A stretch of 64,000 nucleotides of DNA. Source: Protonemura montana (lineage: Eukaryota > Arthropoda > Insecta > Plecoptera > Nemouridae). Within the stretch, counting starts at the first letter, position 1; every line of letters starts with the position of its first letter. Both the position numbers and the translations under genes were made by a program. The stretch spans positions 13,082,001 to 13,146,000 of the forward strand of contig OX387606.1 of assembly GCA_947568835.1 (NCBI GenBank). Direction: 5' to 3'. Below the pieces are notes generated by a model. The model was not told the origin of the DNA. It searched no databases and saw only the letters and a program-made list of their open reading frames with translations. Below are positions 49,901-62,696 of the stretch, one piece after another.

Positions 49901-52590
49901 TTGTTGGAAATTGAAATCAATTGGGAGTTTAAATGAAGCTAGTATTTAATTGCGGAGATTAAATTAGTGATTTATGTGAGGTATGGGACTCTTAATTTTT
50001 GCGCATTTTAAATGGTGCTTTTTGGAATACATTGTTGAAGGAAACACGTATTCAATGAACTTGCAGAATAGTGTTGACAAAGTTTCTTCAGGTTTATAGG
50101 TTTAGTATGAGTTTGTAATTATTTTAAATGACATTAAGTTCATTTAGCTTGATCTTGATAACTTACATACACATTTTGTGAAGTTTTTTGTACAACAAAA
50201 TTGCTCGTGTTTCGATCCAGGTTTCATAAAACTATCTTTATTCAAGCTTCGAAATTAGGCCAAGCTTTTCGGTCGAATAGGAAAACTAAATACTGATCTT
50301 CATAGATTTCCCAACACGAATAACGCTGAGATTCCATTAAATGTTTTCCCACTAGGTTGAACTGTTGCTGAATATCAGAAGTAACCCAACAACCAACAAC
50401 CAGATACAGGAAGAAACAAGATCACAATCCTCCACCTGCTTCAGCACCATGGTACTAAAACTTGTTAGCACTCACCGCAGTCTCGTTCGTCGCTGGAAAA
50501 CAGCTGATTTGTTTGCGCTGGTTCACTTTTTGTGCGACACCACGTGATTGACTGGGTCGCGTGATTCTCGACAGGCATTCGTGAATAATAAACGACAAAC
50601 TCTTGGTGTTTGATGGATCACCATCACTAACTGTCTTGCCACCACATTTTGTTCCATCGGGAGCTGCTGAACCGATTGCTTCTTCTCCTTTCTGCAAACA
50701 AGAAGACAATGATGTTACCACCGCAAGCGATGTTTTGAACGTAAACAGAACTTGGGTTGCAAAAATAGCTAACAGGTTTGAAGCAGGTAGTCTCGCGTAG
50801 GAAAACGTAAAATTAGGGTATTTTAAACCCACAGACATGGATCGGAATGCAGATATCGTCGGTTCTCTTCTCTACATTTTGATCAGAATTAATTGATATT
50901 TGGGGTACTTGTATCATCGTCTGACAGGTACGGCTTGATAATAAACAATAGCAGGTATGGGTTGTTGTATTTTTTTTTTTCATTTCAACCTAAACTCCCA
51001 ACCAAAATGCTATTTGTGTTATTATTGCTTTTGCGATACGCTGTGGATATAAACAATTTGCTAAAACATCGTATCATTACAACATTTCGGTTTCAGAAAA
51101 TCCAGCTTTGAATAAATACCAATCACAATTTTTATGTTTGAAATCCGGTTTTCGACTTTTGGTTAACTTTAGTAACTGGAAAATCTATTATAAATTACTT
51201 TCCTGAAAATAATTGAGCATCTCAAACTATAAACAATTACACAGATCATGTTTACTGCTCGCTGAAGTACAAGAACTTTGCCAACAAAGAACGACCAGCA
51301 ATGAAAAGCACCAGATTCTCGCATTATCGCCCTCACTTGCACACAGTGTATGCAGCGAGAGGCTTTTCTATAAATGGCAGGCTTATCGAGATAAAGGCCT
51401 GTCAATTTTCTAGTCAATTTTCAGTGAATGGAAGTAGCTAATCCCTGAACAAACCCCTTGTGTATTGATGCTGCGCTCATATGCAAAGAGCCTTCCCCTT
51501 CCCAGCTCCCATTCCTGAACCTCCAACGCTTGAACATCCTCCACCTCTTCCTCCCTAACATTCAATGTAACCCACTCACTCTCTGACGACTCGAAAGTAT
51601 AAGCGCGAGGTTTATTGTATGATAGTAATTTGATGAACTCAGTCTCCCAGCTGTCCCACAGGCCTCCAGTCTCCCTCCCCCGACCACCACACTGAAGTCC
51701 ACCCCACAGGAACGGTACGGCCCCCTGTGTTATGGAGTATCATATATAGAAAGATCGGACCCTCTGACAGGAAGTAAGGGGGTGGGTGAGAGGGTATAGT
51801 AATCGACTGCTAATACACAGTTGTAGCTAGTAACAATAATGTAATTGCTTAAATATCAAACCGACAACAATAACAGAAACCGCAATCCGATTTCTGCCAG
51901 GCGCACGTGAGAAATTGGTAAATAAATATTGTATGACTCGGCAGTTCTTATTGTTGTGGATACCTATTGTAATTGCGTTCTAGTTTGGGGAAGTACAAGA
52001 AAAATATGATAGTGCAGTTGACATAGGTGATAGTTTACATGGGGGACGTGATAGTTGTTGTGATTTAATGAAAATGTGGAGTACTGCAGTGGAAAGTTGG
52101 AGAAAAATCATCAATGAGGTGGGATTTTTGGTAAGAATGTACTTGTGCTGTGAACGTGTGAAGTTGTAAGACATATTGTCGAGTCAATCAAACATTAGGA
52201 TGTATAATATATCTATATATATATACTGTAGAGTGCGTAATTGTAGTATGTTTATTAACGCAATTGCGCGTATGGCTTCGGCAATGTTAACGCGTAGGTT
52301 GCAAAGGAAGGTAGTAATCAGGCCCTGGATTAATCAAGTCTAACACAAAATGAACCTTAGCCCGCTAGATTAAGAGCTTCTTGGGGATTTCATCTCAACC
52401 TAGAGTTAACTCTCAAAAGACAAACTAATCCGCCTTCTAGTAGCTATACGTTATTGTAGGAGTACCTATTCATGTACTTAGCACAGAGGGTTGAGACGGA
52501 AAAGTGTCCCTCTATGCTTTGTTTCATTTTTCATTTTAGAATAAATCGAACACTTTTATTATATTAGAAACACTATTACCCTCTCAAAAA

Positions 52591-52656
52591 TTGATGCCCT
52601 AACGGGGACTCGAACTCCGATCTCCACCTATCGCGGATTGAGCTAGTTGGACACAT
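52591..52656 (-). repeat. tRNA-like unit (left arm of inverted pair, internally deleted)
   Basis: Minus-strand reading keeps TAGCTCAAT, CCGCGATAGGTGGAGATC, B-box GAGTTCGAGTCC and GGGCATCA, but lacks about 14 bases (the GGTAAGAGCAACAC part) present in the right arm. Mirror copy of 52806-52883. Confidence 0.6.
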
Positions 52657-52805
52657 AATTTTTGAGAAGTTTTTAGTGCATTTGATAAGAATGGTTATTA
52701 GCGTCACTAGATTTTGAGTGACTGTACGTTTTCACAGGTTATTGGTTCTACTCCTTGGAGATCCGTCATTCTCATCAAATGCACTCAAATCCTCTCAAAT
52801 AGTTT

Positions 52806-52883
52806 GTGTCTAAGTAGCTCAATAGGTAAGAGCAACACCCGCGATAGGTGGAGATCGCGGTTCAAGTCCCCGTTTGGGCATCA
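52806..52883 (+). repeat. tRNA-like unit (right arm of inverted pair)
   Basis: Contains an A-box-like TAGCTCAATAGG (52815-52826), D-stem GCTC/GAGC, anticodon-stem-like CACC/GGTG, a B-box-like GGTTCAAGTCC (52859-52869), and TGTCTAA pairing (with G-T pairs) to TTGGGCA as acceptor stem. The anticodon loop CGCGATA lacks T33 and the T-stem has a mismatch, so it is a tRNA-derived SINE head or tRNA pseudogene, not a functional tRNA. Confidence 0.6.
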
Positions 52884-55800
52884 ATCTTTGAGAGTAGCTT
52901 TTTTAGTGTTCCTAATAATAAAATACCCCGCGGATTGAAATCGTTTGCAATTTAAATCAGATTTCACAAATCGAACACTTTTCTCGTCACAATTGGGCCT
53001 GTCTTGAGTTACACTGAAAACGTGTTGACGGTGTGCTGGTTGTACGGATCTTCTCCGGATGACGCCTAAAAGTGGCTAATCGTGGGAGATTTTGAGTCGC
53101 AGTCTCAAACAATAATTACATTTTTTACGAGTTGCCTTGTTTTACGTTTCTTAAGAGAATTGCATAAAACTAATTAAACTTTTTCATAGACGTGAAAAAC
53201 GTAAGCTTACAAATTACAACGATAAAAAGCTAATTCTGTTCCACCTTCCATCAACATAGATGAACTAAGGGAGGGTACGAAAAAACTTTGCAAAGTTTCA
53301 TAGTTGCCTTTGTATTTTTTTTTTCAATTAATTTCTTTGCAAGTTGTTTCTCTGCTAAACTAGAACGATTAGACGAAATATATTAGCGCCCTTATTCCTA
53401 GGGAGACCCCTAGCAGCGAGCACTTATGAAGTCTATAAAACTCTTGAGATCACATGGGGACAAAATGTACTTCTTTAAAATAACATGTAGCGTTCTCAGT
53501 TTTCGCATTGATGTATTTTAATTACTTATTTCTGTGCTCGGAGAACTTGCTACGATTTAACCAATGCAGCTTACTTTTTTTTTTTTAAGCTTGGAACGAA
53601 AAGAAATTGTAGATCGCCGTGAAACAAAGGTTATGGAAACGCGCAAAAGAAAGCGTCGTCATAGGAAATGAAAGTCTTAACACAATAACAAATTAGCACG
53701 GAGCAGAAAAGCAAAACAAGGAGAAAGGCTCTTGTCCTTAGCGGAACACGTAGCAGCTTTTATAAAGGATTATAATTTTCTCGCCTCGTTTCGCTTAAAA
53801 ATGCATGCGTATTTAATAATTCTGTCAGTAGTTCTTCCTAAGAATTTACGGTTCCCTTCTTTGGCTCCTTCGCTCGTTGCTAAGGAAGAGAATCTTTCTC
53901 CTTCATTATTGTGGATTAAAATTTACATTGCACAAAGCTTAAATAAAATTACGAAATGGACTGCATTTTCATTACATGAAGTCAGAAGACATCAAAATTT
54001 GTTCGAAAAAAAACTATAAAAATTGACTATTAGTAAGAAAGCTTATTTTGAGCGAGCCCAAGGGTATATGTCCGGTACCCAATGCACCCCTCCCCACCCC
54101 CTTCCAACCCTGCCGGACTCGCGATCTAGGGGTGCGCGCTACCGACAACTTCCGGAAGACAGCCGCGACCAGCAGAGAACTCGTGTCCTCGTCGGCTGCA
54201 GCTTCCGGCCCGGAAAACGCGAGCCAGACCTCAAAACGCGAGCCTCGTTGTCTGTGCTAACCCCGCATATCTACACCTCAATTCTACAGCCCAGATAAGC
54301 ATATAATACCGGAAACCTGCTCACCACTTAGTTTAAAATAGATTTATCATGGTTTCAACAATGCATAGTGTTACAGGATAACCGGAAAAATATATAACGT
54401 AAAGTGCACATGTCTGTCAATTACATGATTTTCTTCGGCAGAGATAAGTGGGTAGGATTTTTTTTCTTTGCCTTAAACTTTTTGTAAGGAGGGTGAGATC
54501 TGATCTTGTAATTAGCTCAGTAATTATTGATGAGCTTTGACATCGTTACTAAGGATATAAAGACTTGCAGGCAATCTCGTTAAACACAAAAAAAAGAAGC
54601 ACAAGTTTTTCTTGGAATTAAAAAAGGGGGTTGGCTAGAAGATAAAAAAACCTTTTAATGAACATGTTAGCGCAATTATTGCGTGTGTCAGCTTGCTTGA
54701 GTGTTTTATATCATCGCATCACGTGAGTAGCACGACAAGGCGCAAGTACTCATTTTCTAAAAAAAAAAAGAAAATTGTGGAAATGAAAAAGAAAACAGGA
54801 GACAATTCCCTTTCAAGACAAATCAACTCTAACCGCGTCGTCGCGGTGAACTGCACGATTGCGATGAGAAAACGAATTGGCGATATTAAGAGAGAGTTCG
54901 AGCTTGAAAAAGAGACGAAAGCAGTATACGAAACAGAGGTAGCTATAGGAAGAGTGACAGAGAGGCAAACACACTGACATAAATAATGCACCAGATAACA
55001 GATTCGTCTGGTTTTGGTTTGACGGTACGAAATCCTCCATGGTGGCACGAGGAAAAATCTCCGAGTCATAAAAGTTGCACGAGTAAAGACCCGTAATGAG
55101 GATATCTGATAAAAGTTTCAAGCAAAAGCTGAAAGAGGGCGGAAAGCCCCCTTAGACTTAACCTATGGTCACTCAAATAGAATGAAGTACATAGATGCAC
55201 TTGGTGGTTGAACGGTGAAGGGGAGGGGCTGGGAAATACCAATGGAAAGTACATTTGAGGTAATGCATGATGTTCAATGTTGTACCAGCTGTCTTGAACT
55301 TTGTCGTTATGGCTACTGGAAAGTGTGTTACTATTCTATAGTGGTTGTGACTGCAGCACGAATAGGGCATCCATCAAGTCGCAAGAAACTGATTGTGAAC
55401 CTGGGTTTTAAGCCTGATGGAGAGGTCACCGGAGAAAGCAAGGAGGATCTTATCGCTAATCGGATTCTATGAGTTCCGGTCGTTTCATCTTCCCGCTAAA
55501 CCGATTCCACAAGTAAGTTCAAAGAAGTTAGTTCGAGTCAAAAACAAACACAACTCCGCTACGAAAGAACTGACATATTTTATTTTTTATTTTTGCAGAA
55601 GACCGAATTATTGAAACATTCTTATTTCGAGGTCAAATCTGCTAGTGCATTTCTTTCCAGCTAAAAAAGTTCGAACGAGTTCTATAAATTTGTATTTTCC
55701 TCGATTCATTCAAAGACTCGGTAGTAAATTTAACTTTGCACGGAATGCAATCACTTTACTCGACGATATATTTTCCATCCAATAAAAAGTGTGTTCGATT

Positions 55801-56666
55801 CTGCAAATCAAGAAAAATTGGACGCTAGGCGACGCCGGCACCGAGGGCAGCGGCAGCCATTGACAGAAAATCTTTGCAAGTTGCCTTCACTCTAGCTCAC
55901 ACTTCGAATTGAATCGGTGGGCTCCTCTGATCAAGCGGCGATAGAGAGAGAGGGGGACAGAGCGAGAGACAGTCCGCGCTTAATGGAGTTGACCTGTTAA
56001 AGAGGAAAGAGGAGACAGAGATGGAGAAAGAAATTGTTGTCAAGAGAGAGTATAGAGAGATGCCATCGGTAGAGACTTTCCGTTGTAGTGCAAAGTTTCG
56101 ACTGGCTAAAGTAGCCAAGAGTAAAATCCAAGTGTTACCACAAGATGGACGTATTTAGTAGCTTTAGTAACCATTCGATCTCAGCATCTCTGTCGTAGTC
56201 TAGTCTAGAATGCGTAATTTTATATCATTCTTTTATAAAGAACATTTGGAGAAATTCTGCTTTTTAAAAGGATGCGGCAAGCGTTTTGGTTTTGAGTCGT
56301 AGTTTTAACCCCATTTTTGTTTTCCTCGTGAAATTTAATTCATCCGGCTTTATTGATAATTCACGCGCTGGAATCATGACTTAGAATTCAAAGTTATTAG
56401 ATTAGAGAAACTAAAATTATTAAAAAAATCAAGTAGCTATAATTTTGATGTATCAACGGTTTCGTCCTATTAACATAATGTCATCTTAATAACTTGAGAA
56501 TAATCCAAAAATAACTACGGTGTTCACAGAAACAAATACTGAAACTAAATAACCCACGATCTTCCACTAAGTTCACAGATCACACTTGAATACCTTATAT
56601 CTCATTTTCTCGGCGTCATCATCCCCTGAGAAAAGTTAGTCAGTACGCGGGTGATCAGTAGAGAAC

Positions 56667-56705
56667 CGACGCCTACGCCGACGCCGAAGCCGACGCCGAC
56701 GATGG
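56667..56705 (-). repeat. GACGCC hexamer array
   Basis: Six tandem, slightly varied GACGCC/GAAGCC hexamers. The minus-strand frame reads a Gly-Val repeat, which is a by-product of the repeat rather than a protein. Confidence 0.85.
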
Positions 56706-59175
56706 CAGCAGGCAGCGGAGGTCGGAGTTGTAAGGTGAGTGACAGCGTCGCGTCCCCGAGAGAGTTCGCCAGCTTGAAAAACATCGCCCGGCAATCAAAG
56801 CGTTAATTACTTTAAAGTAGTTCCGTGGACAAGACGAGGAGATGACGCTGGCAGGGAGCGGGACGGGAGGAGGGGTTGGGACATGGGGTTCAGAGGGCGA
56901 GGGTAGAGGTGCCCGTCGCCTGCTGACAGAAAGTGGAGCCGGGACAAGTTAATACACTCGGCACTCGAAACAACAAGGCTAGGGACGGGTGAAAGAAAAA
57001 AAAAAGTATGGTTTTCTTGCCATCGTTCGCACGAAGAGAAGAAGTGATGGTTGTCAGTTGAAAGTATTGTGAATCAAAAGCAGACTTTTTTTTTGAAATA
57101 CTGTTTTGGTGTTTTTTTTTTTGCATACAAATCCATACCCGAACGTCCGAAAGCTCAGTTGTCTTGAGGCGAATTTGATTTTTCCATAGCTTAGAAAATG
57201 TGTCAAACTTCGGAGAGGTAGTTTTTGTGCACTAGTATTTTTAGTTTTTTCCATTAAATAGGGGAAGTTCTTGGAAAACAACTTGTCGTTTTGTACATTT
57301 CAAACGCTATCGCGGAAATACGCCGATGGCTGTTGTTTCCTGAAAATATTGAGAAAAAGAAACCGGATTCGTGTACCGTTCGTGAAAGTCGACTCAGTTT
57401 CAGGAATTCGTTTTTTCATGACCAACTGGATAATGTTTTACAATTATAAACTGAGTCACAGAAAAAGAAAATGTATGAAAATGATAGTTAAATTTGATCA
57501 GCCGCAATAAAACCACAATACTAATTACACAAACAGTCATACAGTTATCATTAAACTATGGAAGCTTCGTAATCAGACAATGTAATCTGGCAGAAACAAA
57601 TAATAATCTCCTATAAAGCAAAGTTAAATACGAGCGGGGACCACATGAATAATTAGTGTATTTAAAGTAACGATTAAATACATAATTATAAGTTTATTCG
57701 TCGTAGAGCAGGCAGGCTCGACTCGTTAGAGTTTTGACATTAATGCAATAGCTAATCTGTATTATACGTAGAAGTTTAAACCGGATGCTTTCTCTGTAAG
57801 AAAGGGTTAGATAACTTTAATGCGAACTGGTTAAATATGAATGAATGAGATGTGCTAGGGCTGTGGGGTAAGGGAAGGGGGCGAGGATGGGTACAAGGGA
57901 GAAAGGGGGGTGTATAATAATAACGATGTAGGCGTCTACATAACATGGTATTTCATCCCCTCATGAATACATTCTAGTAGAACTAGATATAATATCAAGA
58001 GGGTGTTACTGTTAGGTGTATGCCCCGAATTTCCATCTGTCGTGAATTTAATGCTATTGCTCGCTAATACCTACTATACAAGCTGTGTTTTCATATAGGC
58101 AAAGTTATATGCGATTGCGTATAGTGTAATCTATTACACTGTGTAATGAATGCGATTTGACACTGATAGCTGTGATTCTGCTATTGTAAAGGGTGAAATA
58201 AACAGAGGTTCTCGAACTGCATTCGGGATCATTTGGAACTGAGCACACTACCAATTTTGAGTTCCTTTTTCAAGCGTTACTACCTTTTGCTACTCAGTTA
58301 CATAAAAAATATTCGACCTTGTCCCCAGATTGAAGTGAAACTCATATGGAATAGTTAAATTTTCTTGGATTCACGATTACCTGACAGCTTTGGATCATGA
58401 CGCTAGCGAATGGTTTCCATTATAAATTGACCTTGAAGTTTCAAGGACAACCAAAATGTAGACAAACATATAATTTGAATTCTTTTTCGTTAACATATAC
58501 ATCGCCTAATAGTACAAGTGGATACTTATTTGGTTTACGTTCTGCATTTATGGATACGATCAAAACATAACACAAAATCCAAACATGCTAGATCTTATGT
58601 AATCTTGTGTTATATACAAATGCAATTTGTCTCATGGCTTGTATGTGGTTATCTTTCTACGTTGACAACTAAGTGATAGTTCCACCTCGATCGCGTGTCA
58701 CGGGGTTGTTCTAGTACCTCGCTTTGTCATCGGCAACTAGCCGGACCTTCAATAATTCAACCAACCCCTTGAAGGAGCCCACTGCCGATCTGCCTTGCAG
58801 CGGCACGCTCAAACTATTACCGCATCGTTTACTAAACGACTGTTTGCAACTAGCGGGCTAATCTTCTTCTGAGAATAATGGTAAGAAGACGTAATTTGGT
58901 GGACATGGCCCGGGTGAAAAATGTTGGAAACAACACCCATTATCGTTATCAGTGCATGCAAACGGTAGGGCGATCACCGACAAGCGTCTGCGTATCTGTA
59001 TGGCATTTACGAATCGATTACGATCGGTGAATGTCATTGCAAATTGATTACATTAACAATTTTTTTTTACTTTATCGAGCTTAGAAGTGTTTCATGCAAA
59101 ATGTAAACTTTTGACAGACATTACAAAAAAATATAGATACATTTAGTAATATTAGCATAAACTGAACTTAATCTA

Positions 59176-59305
59176 CGTCCAGTATAACAATTTTCTTAAT
59201 TCCTAGATAAGGTGGGGGGTAAATCAATTGTCATGGCAACAGCCAATCACAGGCAGTGAAAGTCAGCTGTTTCTGAGAGTTAGGAGCTTCTGAGTTGAAA
59301 TACAT
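59176..59305 (+). repeat. Interspersed repeat R2, copy 2
   Basis: Counterpart of the R2 copy at 20139: TCCAGTATAACAATTTTCTT, CCTAGATAAGGTGG, TCATGGCA.CAGCCAATCACAGG, CAGTGAAAGTCAGCTGTTTC and TTCTGAGTTGAAA in the same order and orientation. High identity in the central 50 bp. Confidence 0.7.
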
Positions 59306-62031
59306 TGTTTTACCAAGTAGAAATAATATATAAAATGTTATTGTAAGTTATCACGAAATATAACTATCTCCATGACAGCATCTGAAAAAATTGTAAGCCA
59401 TGCGTTTGATTTTATCAAAAGATTAGACCTAAGATAAGACCTACAGACAAATCATTCACTTAAGTCATACTTTGTTCTAATTAACAGTATTCTTGCACAC
59501 CTTAGAAGATTTTTTATAAGAAGTTGTAATTAAATCTACCTAACTGTACCACGAACAAAACTGAAAGAAAATCAGCTAAACTCACCCCAATTGCCTTCTA
59601 TAAAAACAAAACAATTTCAGGGTGAGTTAATCCTGGGATTTTTCTCTTCATCGAGCATTAAGGAATGAGTAAGACGAAGCCAAAGTTAAACTGTATCAAG
59701 GTAAGAATGCCTGCGAAATAATAGATGCGCTTCGCTGGTATATTATTCAAGAGATCCAGACCTCTGAACTCCGGCACCCGTCATCGAGATTGACTGACGC
59801 AAATCTACAAGTTACGAGCGTCGAGCCGAGCAGCGCGATCTTCACAAACGTCTAATGCTTTAAGCATCACAATCCACCCTTGAATCGCACAAACCAGCAG
59901 ATTTTCATTTCAAAAAAAAAGTTCTTGTTTGTTGCAATTTTGCTTCTCTGAAGTAAAATTTCCAGGGTATACGAAATAGACTCGACTTTTCTCTCTTAGT
60001 TTAGCGTATGCCCACTTTTCTATAAAATAATTAGCTTGATGTAGGGATAGCCTTTGCTAGTTTAGTAAATCTCGTAAAACAAACCAAAAAATTAAAATCT
60101 CATTTTCATAATTTCATAGCAACTTGAGAAAGAACACCTAAATAAATATTAAATTATTGTGAGGAAAGTAAAAAAATCAGAGAGATAATTGTCAAAATTC
60201 TATTTATCCCCCCACCCCCTTGTGGTGGGTGGAAAATCACTTGTAATCATCTTTTTTGCAAGCACAACGCTCCTGTATATGACCATGTTTCAGGACAAAA
60301 CCTTGCAGGATATTACCTGGTGGAGGTGCCGGGTTTTAAGCTTTATTTAGCTTTAGTCTAAATAGAGATGTAAACTCGCATACGCTACACATTTTTTAAA
60401 AACATAACGTGATGGAAACATAACTTAAAGACAGTTATTTTTCGAGTTGTTGTGTCGATATTGAAATGTATGCTTCATTATTTAAATAATATTGAGCGCT
60501 TTGAATGGAGGTGCCGTATTTTTTATCTGTTTTTTTTTTGTGACTGGTGAATCGAGTGCTTGTTCTTGTGTCTTTAATAACATAATCATGACATCATGGT
60601 TCTTAGACTCATGTCTATTTTATCTAATCTTGGCACTCGTTTACCAGTTAACACTAGATAGCACTAACCCTGTTGTAAAGAGGTTTTTTTTCATCATCAT
60701 GGCATGGCTACTAATGGCGTTTCAAATGGTAACCCATTCAGAGCGTGGTTAAAAGAAACGTTGCTTAACCTAAAATGCTCACCCAACTAAAACATGGCAC
60801 CAATAACATGGCACAGCTTACAAAAATAATTTACGAAAGAAAGTACTAAAAAAAAGAGAAAATAAATTATGAGCAAATGCCTGAAATCTGTAAAATTAAT
60901 TTCTACCATAGGATAATGTTTACTTGGGTAAAGTCACAGACTTGGAGACATTCTGAATGGAAAATTTGTATAGCGAAGGCTGTGAGCGGCAATAATGTTA
61001 CTCTGCGTTGTCAATACGTGAAGGCAAATACAAATCCAGTACAATATCTCCCAAATTTTGTAAATTTTCACAAAGTTAACCCACTATATGAACCCTTTAT
61101 TGTGTGCGTGGCAAATGAGCAAGGTGGCAAGCTCAGCGGCTTTAAGAACCTGCGGAGATGGCAGTCTCATAAAGCTTATAAGTCAGCTTCGTTCGGTCGA
61201 AGTGGCAGCAATTAGAAATGTGGCGCAGGAAGATGAACCTGCCTGATCATGCTAAGCGCGTGTGTGGAGTAAAACTGAGTAAAATAAAACTGAGTTGCCT
61301 TTAAAGCTTGCGCATCAGCTAGCTTTAGAAAGTGGAGGCGCCGAGTTGACTAAATATGTGTTCGTGACCGTGTAAACTGGCACCGTAAATATTTGATTTG
61401 ACAAAATATGTTCCTAGTTTGTTTTTTGTCTGCGGTGTACAATTCAATTTCAGTTTGCTGGTTAAGTACCTCACGATTAACGGTCATTATACCATCATTC
61501 GTAACATTGGTGCTGGTTTATTAATAAATGAGCAAAACAACTCTTTTTTTTAATAAAAACAAACTAAGGACGCACCCGAAATAAGCAGGTAGGCCACTTT
61601 TCCAGCGGTAACTAATAGTAGTGATTACGCTATTTTCCTGAACCAAAAATCGATTCAAGGGCACGTACCATTGAAATTAAATGAGCCAACAATAAGAAGA
61701 TACGCTGTGTATAAGTGTTAGGCGGATTATACTTCTTAAATTGTGAGATTGTAGTCAAATCGATGATTTTATAAGCTTTTTACCTATGCCATTATTTTAG
61801 CAATATCCATGCATTTTGTAGATATTATATTTAAATCTAACAGGCAATTGCCATTTTTTCCGAAAATCATTTGAATATTGCCTAAATAAGCGTTAAAAAT
61901 TAATAATTTAAGACATATATTGAGCCACGTCACACCTTTTTTTTAGCTTTACTTAGATTTTCAAAATAACATATAATACCGCGTTCTCGCTATAACCACT
62001 AACTCCAGTTTTCACTTCTTGTTTCCGGCAG

Positions 62032-62210
62032 GCACGTATCAGTTTAATCCTAGCCACGAGATCCTGACCAGATACATGACGTCGTGCAGAGCTAGTACGG
62101 ATCCTCTTACACGGTCCATTCAACACAACCCTTCCCGCATCTACCGGGCTTATCATATACAGGAGCATTCCAGTACCAGTGCCGGCACAGTGCTGGTTGT
62201 GCTGGATTAG
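62032..62210 (+). other. Weak candidate terminal exon downstream of acj6
   Basis: After a good-looking acceptor (pyrimidine-rich tract, then TTTCCGGCAG ending 62031) a 58-codon frame runs TYQFNPSHEILTRYMTSCRA... to ...SAGTVLVVLD and TAG at 62208-62210. Base composition is distinctly less AT-rich than the surroundings. No family recognised, and no partner exon found. It could be a final exon of an unrelated transcript or chance. Confidence 0.2.
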
Positions 62211-62560
62211 CGGACATACTCATCATGCAGATACAACTTCATATCAACTCATCGGATATTTATAAACTCATTTCAATGATATGATTCGTATTATGCTACT
62301 TACAGGAGAAGTGAGCTTTGGTAGGGTTGGTTAATTTTAGGAATTTCTGTGTTGGGATGTGTTCATTTTAGGTTTGGTAAAGAGTGGTAAAAAATAATTC
62401 GTGATCAGGTAAGTGCGTCTCGAGGTTATTTGAGTTGAATTAAGGTCAGAAAGTTGTTTTGATTGGTTGATTTGTGGGATTTAACGCACTGTTTTGACAA
62501 CGAGCCATGTGGCACTGGTCTAATAGCATATGTGAATGAGTGGAAGATGATGATCTAATC

Positions 62561-62696
62561 TCTCCAACCTTTCTCTCGAACAGAACTGGTCATGTGTATG
62601 ATGGTCATCCATCCAATATCTGACCCAACGCAGCGTTGCTTAACTTCGGTAATCTCAAGAGAACCGCTTTTTCCAACACACATGCAAACCGTTCGG
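62561..62696 (-). mobile_element. 5S-rRNA-derived SINE-like copy 2
   Basis: Minus-strand reading gives GCGGTTCTCTTGAGATTACC, GAAGTTAAGCAACGCTGCG, and GGTCAGATATTGGATGGATG followed by ACC. This follows the 5S rRNA order (CGGTTCTCGTCCGATCACC, GAAATTAAGCAGCGTCGGGC, GGTTAGTACTTGGATGGG, GACC) and keeps the region holding the 5S internal promoter, with substitutions. Better preserved than the copy at 3541-3666. A genuine 5S gene is excluded by mismatched ends and the lack of the terminal stem. Confidence 0.65.

Larger units (their letters stand above)
52558..52967. mobile_element. Inverted pair of tRNA-like SINE units inserted as one block with 15-bp TSD
   Basis: A perfect 15-bp direct repeat AAATCGAACACTTTT flanks the block (52543-52557 and 52968-52982). 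Inside, two arms of about 140 bp (52553-52694 and 52766-52922) are inverted copies of each other. Each arm carries a tRNA-like segment and shared flanks (GAGAG..ATTGATGCCC and AGTGCATTTGAT.AGAAT). Spacer about 70 bp. The TSD length fits LINE-mediated insertion of the whole head-to-head dimer. Alternative: a foldback element with tRNA-like inverted repeats. Confidence 0.7.

Noticed and set aside
50455-50838. 127-codon minus-strand frame
   Set aside because: No domain or conserved motif recognised; the plus strand is also partly open here.
52806-52883. Functional tRNA gene
   Set aside because: Anticodon loop lacks the invariant T33, the T-stem is mismatched, and it lies in an inverted repeated SINE-like unit.
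60492-61215. Hydrophobic 86-codon frame and following 112-codon frame
   Set aside because: The hydrophobic character comes from T-rich DNA; the second frame shows no recognised domain. Possibly TE debris but nothing nameable.
62561-62696. Functional 5S rRNA gene
   Set aside because: Only the internal part matches; 5' and 3' ends do not pair and there are many substitutions.
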